From: Bacilli bacterium
GTDB taxonomy: Bacteria; Bacillota_I; Bacilli_A; RF39; UBA660
Length of the DNA stretch: 10,627 nt
Reading direction: 5' to 3'
NCBI GenBank assembly: GCA_017550205.1
Contig: JAFZPS010000056.1
Location: forward strand, 1 to 10,627
The notes under the pieces are model-generated. The model was not told where the DNA came from and did no database searches. It saw only the letters and a program-made list of their open reading frames with translations. This document shows, one piece after another, positions 6,601 through 10,627 of this stretch. The translations under genes were made by a program, and so were the position numbers. The first letter of the stretch is position 1. Every line of letters begins with the position of its first letter.

Positions 6601-8224
6601 TAGATGTGAAAAGTGTAAGTTAAGTATATTTGAAGATGATGAAGGTAATCCGTTCGGTGCAACTTATTCATCAGGATTTGACTTACCAGATAAAGAATGT
6701 CCTCACTGTCATATTCCACTTACAAAAGATGGACAAGATATGCCATTCGCAACATTCTTAGGATTTAATGCTGATAAAGTACCTGATATCGATCTTAACT
6801 TCTCAGATTTAAACCAAGCTAGCGCTCATGCTTATACTAAAGTATTATTTGGAGAAGATAATGTATATCGTGCAGGAACTATTGGTACAGTAGCTGATAA
6901 AACAGCTTTCGGTTTTGTTAAAGGTTATCTTGAAGAAAAAGGTATTGCTGATATGCGTAATGCTGAAATAGAAAGACTAGCTATAGGCTGTACTGGAGTT
7001 AAACGTACTACTGGACAACACCCAGGAGGAATAGTTGTTGTACCAGATTATAAAGAAGTGTATGATTTTACACCATTCCAATTTCCTGCAGAAGATGCTG
7101 AAGCAGAGTGGAGAACAACACACTTTGATTACCACTCAATCGACCAGTGTTTATTAAAACTTGATATCTTAGGACATAGTGATCCTACACAATTAAGATT
7201 AATACAAAATGCATCTCACACGGATATCTTAAAGGTACCTATGGATGATAAAGATACAATGAGTATATTTACTTCAACTGATGTATTAGGTGTTACTAAA
7301 GAACAAATTATGTGTAATACTGGTACTTTAGGTATTCCAGAATTTGGTACACCATTTACTATTAAGTTAGTTGAAGATACTAAACCAACAACATTCGGAG
7401 AACTTGTTAAAATATCAGGTCTTTCCCATGGTACTGATGTATGGTTAGGTAATGCCCAAGAACTTATAGCTAATAACATAGTTCCATTTAAAGATACAAT
7501 AGGCTGTCGTGATGATATCATGGTATATCTAATGTATAATGGAGTTAAACCATTAAAAGCCTTCAAGATAATGGAGTTTGTTCGTAAAGGTAAAGCAAGT
7601 AAAGACCCAGAAACATGGAAAGAACATGTTAAGACAATGACTGACGCCAATATTCCAGAATGGTTTATTGGTTCATGTCAAAAGATTAAATACATGTTCC
7701 CTAAAGCCCATGCTGCAGCATACGTAATAAGTGCCTTTAGAATTGCTTGGTATAAAGTTCATATGCCAGTATACTTCTATGCATCATGGTATTCATCTAA
7801 AGCTACTGATGTAGAAGTTGAATCTATGATTAAAGGTTATGATGCAGTTAAGAGAAAATTAGAAGATATATTAGCTAAAGGTTATGAAGCAACAAATAAA
7901 GAAAATGGTCAAGCTGAATCATTAAAGATTGCCCTAGAAGCAACAGCTCGTGGTATTAAATTCTTACCAATAGATCTTTATGAATCAGAAGCAACTACAT
8001 GGAAAGTAAAAAATGATACTGAAATATATCCACCTTTCTCTGCAATTGATGGACTAGGTGATACAGTAGCTAAAAACATAGTAGCTGAAAGAGAAAAAGG
8101 CAAATTCATAAGTATTGAAGATGTTCAAAAACGTGCTAAGATATCACAAACTCTAATTGATAAAATGAAAGAAATGGGTATCTTAGAAGGAATGCCTGAT
8201 TCCAACCAATTAAGTTTATTTTAA
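3611..8224 (+). CDS. polC: DNA polymerase III alpha subunit, PolC type
   Basis: 1537 residues. This is the replicative polymerase of low-GC Gram-positives, with built-in 3'-5' proofreading. In order: an N-terminal domain (1-200); an OB fold (about 222-310, VVVEGKVFGIEFF onward); a PHP first part (HCHTKMSQMDG 326-336, TDH 358-360); and an inserted DEDDh exonuclease (D422/E424 in DFETTG, D508, H564/D569). Then come the PHP remainder (TGDVHH 733-738), GSRGSVGSSFVA (971-982), a zinc finger (Cys999, 1002, 1030, 1033) and the palm with PDIDLNF (Asp1059, Asp1061) plus Asp1185 in LLKLDILGH. QHPGG (1136-1140) and KAHAAAYV (1365-1372) follow. The last five residues, QLSLF, are the beta-clamp binding motif. 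All expected catalytic residues are present. Residues about 871-940 are a charged stretch that I think is absent from B. subtilis PolC (1437 residues). AGGGGGAT lies upstream of ATG 3611. Co-transcribed with the 2750 gene. Confidence 0.98.
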   Translation: MEDKMKILLDKINIDENSYQYFNDAKITKIKVNTKNDSWCIFINKENLLPINIYEELDEKKYSLDKNASNIEFVFNIENTDINTYLEYYDYLLKLLKEDLVVLDIYKNSLIIEDDKLVLVATNAVEKKKLNKVLEKINKFYKKLGYDKDIEIIEKHDDKVLEEVAEEIKQVEMTEPKTYKTEVKEETTSKGYKREAKDPNSVIGRNIKEDPIKIKTIIGEDPNVVVEGKVFGIEFFESSKTDFKIITLKITDFSDSIFCKVFVRDDEEYKRLSKEFKEGKWYKIKGYTKNDPFSKELVLNARDIILLEKTEEKIEDTAEVKRVELHCHTKMSQMDGVADECDIVKTAMNFGMHSVAITDHNAVQGFPHVFSMVTDYNKKLEEGKTPFKAIYGAELTMIDDDVDIVVRPDDSIMLDDTFVVFDFETTGFNAGGADSIIEIGAVKIKNGEILEKYDELINPGRPLPQRIIDVTNITDEMLKDKDNEENAVKRFIEWFSDCPMVAHNAKFDVSFLEMAYKKYGLGEFKNPVIDTLELSRTLDNTYARHSLSALVKRYEVPWDEEAHHRGDYDAEGTALVFHKMLKKLSNRNIDKMSDLQKLVSKDEIHKYGRAHHINLLVKNKTGLKNLFKLISLANTTYLYKTPRILRSVVNELREGLLIGSGCYESEVFSMAKSKSDDELSNIIRFYDYVEVQPIDCYDHLIQTGDFGTKVEVAANIEKIVRVTEEAGKIIVATGDVHHIKKEDKIYREIIVNQKVPGGGRHPLAKSEIKEIPSNHFRTTNEMLEDFKFLGEEKAYEIVVTNTNKVADMCEIVEVIPDTGGIPFSPRVKSDDGKSYLDCPEVVTELVYTKAEDWYGNPLPYAIEERIATELYGDIVYRIIKEDLEKENLSEEEFNAKSHKLLHDTLLQGKDKVVEFVKDYVKRTSEEELDEKGLEKATKKALGGVIGGGFDPIYLIAQRLVKHSNDEGYLVGSRGSVGSSFVATMMGITEVNPLAAHYRCEKCKLSIFEDDEGNPFGATYSSGFDLPDKECPHCHIPLTKDGQDMPFATFLGFNADKVPDIDLNFSDLNQASAHAYTKVLFGEDNVYRAGTIGTVADKTAFGFVKGYLEEKGIADMRNAEIERLAIGCTGVKRTTGQHPGGIVVVPDYKEVYDFTPFQFPAEDAEAEWRTTHFDYHSIDQCLLKLDILGHSDPTQLRLIQNASHTDILKVPMDDKDTMSIFTSTDVLGVTKEQIMCNTGTLGIPEFGTPFTIKLVEDTKPTTFGELVKISGLSHGTDVWLGNAQELIANNIVPFKDTIGCRDDIMVYLMYNGVKPLKAFKIMEFVRKGKASKDPETWKEHVKTMTDANIPEWFIGSCQKIKYMFPKAHAAAYVISAFRIAWYKVHMPVYFYASWYSSKATDVEVESMIKGYDAVKRKLEDILAKGYEATNKENGQAESLKIALEATARGIKFLPIDLYESEATTWKVKNDTEIYPPFSAIDGLGDTVAKNIVAEREKGKFISIEDVQKRAKISQTLIDKMKEMGILEGMPDSNQLSLF

Positions 8225-8248
8225 AAAGAGAGTCGTCTCTCTTTTTTT
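8223..8248 (+). terminator. Intrinsic terminator of the polC operon
   Basis: A perfect 10-bp stem, AAAAAGAGAG (8223-8232) / CTCTCTTTTT (8237-8246), with a TCGT loop and a T-run continuing to 8248. The stem begins within the polC stop codon TAA (8222-8224). Confidence 0.9.
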
Positions 8249-8249
8249 A

Positions 8250-8258
8250 TGATATAAT
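8250..8258 (+). promoter_or_regulatory. Extended -10 promoter of the vanY-truB gene
   Basis: TG at 8250-8251, one base, then consensus TATAAT (8253-8258), one base past the terminator T-run. No recognisable -35 is present. Transcription should start near 8265, exactly at the GGTGAT (8265-8270) before ATG 8274, giving a leader of roughly 9 nt. Confidence 0.6.
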
Positions 8259-8273
8259 TTAGATGGTGATGAT

Positions 8274-9659
8274 ATGAAATACACGACTCTTGTTAATAAA
8301 GATAATAAAATAAAAGATAGTTTTATTAAAAAGATAAATTTAATAAATACAAAGAATGAACTTAATGAAGATATTCAAGTAGAAGAATATGCATATAATA
8401 ATTTTTTATCATTAAAAGAATATTTAAAAGAATTAAATATTTATATAGATATAGATGATTCATATAGAAGTATAAATACACAAGAAGAAATATATAATAA
8501 ATATTTAAATTTAAATGGACAAGAGTATTGTGATAACTATGTAGCAGTACCATCTTTTTCAGAGCACCATACAGGTTTAGCTATAGATATAATGTTAAAA
8601 GTAAATAATAGTTTTTTAAGAGAAGATATGGATCAATTTGCATATATTGATACATTTGAAGAAATACATAAACATTTATATAAATATGGATTTATACTTA
8701 GATATCCTAAAGGTAAAGAAAAGATTACTGGGTATTCTTATGAACCATGGCATTTTAGATATGTAGGAAAATTCATTGCTAAAATAATTTATGAAAATAA
8801 TTTAACACTAGAAGAGTATTTAAAAGATTATGGAACAGTACTATATATAAATAAAACTAAAGGAGTTACTTCATTTGATGTAGTTAATGAAATAAGTAAA
8901 AAGTTTGGTATTAAAAGAGTAGGTCATACTGGAACACTTGATCCTCTAGCAACAGGAGTTTTAATAGTAACAGTAGGTACTGCTTGTAAAGTAGTAGAAC
9001 TTTTAACTAGTCATGATAAAGAATATATAGCTACAGTTGATTTAGGTTATAGTACTGATACCTTAGATATAGAAGGTAAAGTATTAGAAAAGAAAGATGT
9101 ACCAAATGATTTAAATATAGAAGAAGTATTAAATAGTTTTAAAAAGACTTATCTTCAAGAAGTACCAATCTATTCCGCAGTAAAAGTGAATGGTAAAAAA
9201 CTCTATGAATATGCAAGAAATAATATAGATGTAGAACTTCCTAAAAAAGAAGTTACTATTAAAGAAATAGAATTATTAGAAAAGAATAATAATAGTTTTA
9301 AATTTAAATGTTTAGTTACTAAAGGATGTTATATAAGAAGTTTAATTAAAGATATAGGTATTAAGTTAAACACATTAGCTACAATGACAGAATTAATTAG
9401 AACTAAACAAGGTAATATTTCTATAGAAGAAACTGATTCTATTGACACAGACTTTACACTACATAGTATAACTGATGCATTAAACTATGATATACTAGTA
9501 GTAGATGATTTATTAGAAAAAAAGATAAGTAATGGAATGAAAATAAATAATGATTTTAATATAAATGATAAGGTCATATTTATTAATAAATCTAATAAAT
9601 TACTAGGTATATATGAAAAAGAAGATAATTATTTAAAAGTATGGAAAAATTTTGTTTAA
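8274..9659 (+). CDS. truB: Fusion of VanY-type carboxypeptidase and tRNA U55 pseudouridine synthase TruB
   Basis: 461 residues in one uninterrupted frame. The N-terminal part (about 1-183) is a VanY/LdcB/VanX-type zinc peptidase (peptidase M15B). SYRSINTQ lies at 63-70, and SEHHTGLAID (96-105) matches SxHxxGxAxD with zinc ligands His98 and Asp105. EPWHFRYVG (157-165) supplies catalytic Glu157 and ligand His160. Relatives cleave terminal D-amino acids from cell-wall stem peptides. The C-terminal part (about 186-461) is TruB: VLYINKTKGVTSFDVV (189-204), the catalytic loop GHTGTLDPLATGVL with Asp223, YIATVDLG (251-258), YSAVKVNGKKLYEYAR (300-315) and KGCYIRSLIKDIG (350-362). TruB makes pseudouridine 55 in the tRNA T-loop. 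The two parts abut with almost no linker. No Met lies between residues 119 and 371, and there is no GTG or TTG near the junction, so TruB has no obvious separate start. No signal peptide or membrane helix is seen, so the peptidase should be cytoplasmic. Confidence 0.93.
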   Translation: MKYTTLVNKDNKIKDSFIKKINLINTKNELNEDIQVEEYAYNNFLSLKEYLKELNIYIDIDDSYRSINTQEEIYNKYLNLNGQEYCDNYVAVPSFSEHHTGLAIDIMLKVNNSFLREDMDQFAYIDTFEEIHKHLYKYGFILRYPKGKEKITGYSYEPWHFRYVGKFIAKIIYENNLTLEEYLKDYGTVLYINKTKGVTSFDVVNEISKKFGIKRVGHTGTLDPLATGVLIVTVGTACKVVELLTSHDKEYIATVDLGYSTDTLDIEGKVLEKKDVPNDLNIEEVLNSFKKTYLQEVPIYSAVKVNGKKLYEYARNNIDVELPKKEVTIKEIELLEKNNNSFKFKCLVTKGCYIRSLIKDIGIKLNTLATMTELIRTKQGNISIEETDSIDTDFTLHSITDALNYDILVVDDLLEKKISNGMKINNDFNINDKVIFINKSNKLLGIYEKEDNYLKVWKNFV

Positions 9660-9679
9660 TATAGAATAGGAGTATTAAT

Positions 9680-10360
9680 ATGGAAAATAATAAAAATAAT
9701 AATTTTGATTTAGATAAAGAATTAATGCCAGTATATGTTAGAAATATTAAAATAAACTATCTAAAACAAAAAGAAATAGAAGCAGCTAAAGAAAGAGCAA
9801 AAATAGAGAGAGAAAAAAAAGAAGGATTTATTGTTGGAGGAGCAGCAGTATTAGCAGCAATAATTGGTATTAGTATTGGTGCATCAATCTCTTCTAATAT
9901 AGATAAAAGAGATTCTCAACAAAGAAATGTAGAAGTATCACAAATGATGGAAGATTCTAAAGTTTTAGTAGTTAGATATTATAAAGTACAAACAGGAGAT
10001 AACCTATATTCAATATCTGAAAAAACTGGAATTCCTATAGATGATATTAGAAAAGAAAATGGTATGGATGCTACAGAAACATTAATTTTCCCAGATCAAA
10101 GATTAAGTCTAAGTTATTATATTAATTCTGAAGATTTAGATCGTTGTACTGAAAAAGTAGTTGTTAATGGACAAACAGCAAAAGAAATAGCAGATGCTTT
10201 TGATATATCAGAAGAATCATTACAAAGATTAAATCCTAATTCAATAATAATGAATCATAATGAAGACTATACTTCTATTTCTTATACAATAACAAGTGAT
10301 ACAATTGCAATTCCAAATTTTATGGCTATTAAAGAAGGCGTAAAAGGACCTCAAAAATAA
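9680..10360 (+). CDS. Membrane-anchored LysM-domain protein
   Basis: 226 residues. A charged N-terminal segment (1-49, ending in the basic, helical KERAKIEREKKEG) is followed by one transmembrane helix (about 50-72, Gly/Ala/Ile-rich) and then an extracellular part. A LysM motif at about 100-145 (YYKVQTGDNLYSISEKTGI onward to PDQRLSL) would bind peptidoglycan glycan strands. Residues 159-213 resemble a second, degenerate LysM (VVVNGQTAKEIADAF, then LQRLNPNS and DTIAIPNF). No catalytic domain follows, so this is probably a wall-binding or scaffolding protein. AGGAG (9668-9672) precedes ATG 9680. It starts 20 nt after the vanY-truB stop with no terminator between, so the two are likely co-transcribed. 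A hairpin terminator overlaps its own stop. Confidence 0.87.
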   Translation: MENNKNNNFDLDKELMPVYVRNIKINYLKQKEIEAAKERAKIEREKKEGFIVGGAAVLAAIIGISIGASISSNIDKRDSQQRNVEVSQMMEDSKVLVVRYYKVQTGDNLYSISEKTGIPIDDIRKENGMDATETLIFPDQRLSLSYYINSEDLDRCTEKVVVNGQTAKEIADAFDISEESLQRLNPNSIIMNHNEDYTSISYTITSDTIAIPNFMAIKEGVKGPQK

Positions 10361-10380
10361 TACAGAAATGTATTATTTTT
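10353..10380 (+). terminator. Intrinsic terminator after the LysM gene
   Basis: A 9-bp stem, AATAATACA (10356-10364) / TGTATTATT (10369-10377), with a GAAA tetraloop, extendable by A-T pairs to 12 bp and followed by T's to 10382. The LysM stop codon (10358-10360) lies in the left arm. Confidence 0.8.
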
Positions 10381-10389
10381 TTATTTATC

Positions 10390-10418
10390 TTTACAAAAAT
10401 TAAACTCTATGTTATAAT
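10390..10418 (+). promoter_or_regulatory. Canonical sigma-A-type promoter of rplS
   Basis: TTTACA (10390-10395), a 17-bp spacer and TATAAT (10413-10418). Unlike the other promoters here it has a good -35 and a long leader, with the predicted start near 10425. Confidence 0.75.
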
Positions 10419-10424
10419 TTTATT

Positions 10425-10489
10425 CGTTAGTGATCCGCTGGTATTAATTATGATCACAATAAAAACATATATAGAGAGGAGCTAAGGTT
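10425..10489 (+). ncRNA. Probable L19 leader (ribosomal protein autoregulatory 5' UTR)
   Basis: The 65-nt leader of rplS starts with a 6-bp perfect stem GTGATC (10430-10435) / GATCAC (10452-10457). Its 16-nt loop carries CCGCTGG just inside. The GAGGAG ribosome site follows at about 10475-10480. A structured L19 leader is a known element in low-GC Gram-positives, in which L19 is thought to bind its own mRNA. Position, promoter and hairpin fit it, but I have not matched the full covariance model. Confidence 0.55.
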
Positions 10490-10627
10490 ATGAATATAAT
10501 TGATAAAATTAATTCAAAACAAATTAATCCTAACATCCCTGAATTCCGTGTAGGAGATACAGTAAGAGTTGATGTTAAGATTATCGAAGGTAAGAGAGAA
10601 CGTATCCAAGCATTCGAAGGTTTAGTA
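10490..10627 (+). CDS. rplS: 50S ribosomal protein L19 (3' end outside window)
   Basis: 46 residues are visible before the window ends, out of about 115 expected. The diagnostic L19 block [30 protein letters not shown] occupies residues 17-46. It is a component of the large ribosomal subunit near the 30S interface. Codon choice shifts toward CGT, ATC and TTC compared with neighbours, as expected for a highly expressed gene. It is preceded by a canonical promoter and a structured leader, so it is likely autoregulated. Confidence 0.96.
   Translation, partial: MNIIDKINSKQINPNIPEFRVGDTVRVDVKIIEGKRERIQAFEGLV

Noticed and set aside
7216..7650. 144-codon open frame on the minus strand inside polC
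   Set aside because: It lies wholly opposite highly conserved PolC coding sequence, has no convincing ribosome site and encodes no recognisable domain; it is a coding shadow.
3611..8224. Possible Mollicutes code 4 (TGA as Trp)
   Set aside because: PolC and the other genes use TGG for all Trp positions and have no in-frame TGA, which would be unlikely at this AT content under code 4.
8362..8553. 63-codon minus-strand open frame inside the VanY part
   Set aside because: It is a shadow rich in Tyr/Leu/Ile with no domain, opposite the conserved peptidase coding frame.
8820..8840. Possibility that the VanY-TruB junction is two genes with a missed boundary
   Set aside because: The frame is continuous with no stop and no in-frame ATG, GTG or TTG near the junction, and both flanks match their families right up to it.
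1..10627. CRISPR array, insertion sequence, prophage or defence system
   Set aside because: No spaced direct repeats, transposase, integrase, inverted-repeat-bounded element or defence domain is visible; the genes are largely housekeeping.

Overview
The window is very AT-rich chromosomal DNA. It is densely packed with short intergenic gaps, and its encoded proteins are rich in Lys, Glu, Ile and Asn. A Gram-positive-type PolC with an embedded proofreading exonuclease, a Firmicutes-like L19 leader and Shine-Dalgarno starts all point to a low-GC Firmicute of the Bacilli/Mollicutes neighbourhood. Cell-wall-related genes (a VanY-type peptidase and a LysM protein) suggest a walled cell rather than a true mycoplasma. 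All Trp codons in the readable genes are TGG, so the standard bacterial code applies. A specific lineage, for example an uncultured gut Bacilli order, is only a guess.

Layout. 1-334 is the 3' end of a sensor histidine kinase gene, which converges on a small Tyr-rich protein gene (351-545, minus). A 102-bp divergent promoter region then leads to an rRNA pseudouridine synthase of the RluB type (648-1361), which converges on a single-cluster ferredoxin (1375-1575, minus). A 140-bp divergent region with a perfect 12-bp palindrome leads to an unknown tail-anchored acidic protein (1716-2684). Next comes an unknown 279-residue protein (2750-3589), tightly followed by polC (3611-8224). After the polC terminator a new promoter drives a gene that fuses a cytoplasmic-looking VanY-type D,D-/L,D-carboxypeptidase to the tRNA U55 pseudouridine synthase TruB (8274-9659), followed 20 nt later by a membrane-anchored LysM protein (9680-10360). 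The window ends with a canonical promoter, a probable L19 autoregulatory leader and the start of rplS (10490 onward, cut by the window edge).

Functionally this is mostly housekeeping: replication (PolC), ribosome and tRNA maturation or structure (RluB, TruB, L19), electron transfer (ferredoxin) and envelope (VanY domain, LysM). The unusual parts are the VanY-TruB fusion, a roughly 70-residue charged insertion in PolC, two unknown conserved-looking proteins beside polC, and very compact transcription signals. In those signals, terminators overlap or touch stop codons and run straight into extended -10 promoters whose transcripts should begin at about the ribosome-binding site. I see no mobile element, CRISPR array, tRNA, rRNA or defence system. 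No stretch longer than 300 bases lacks a gene.
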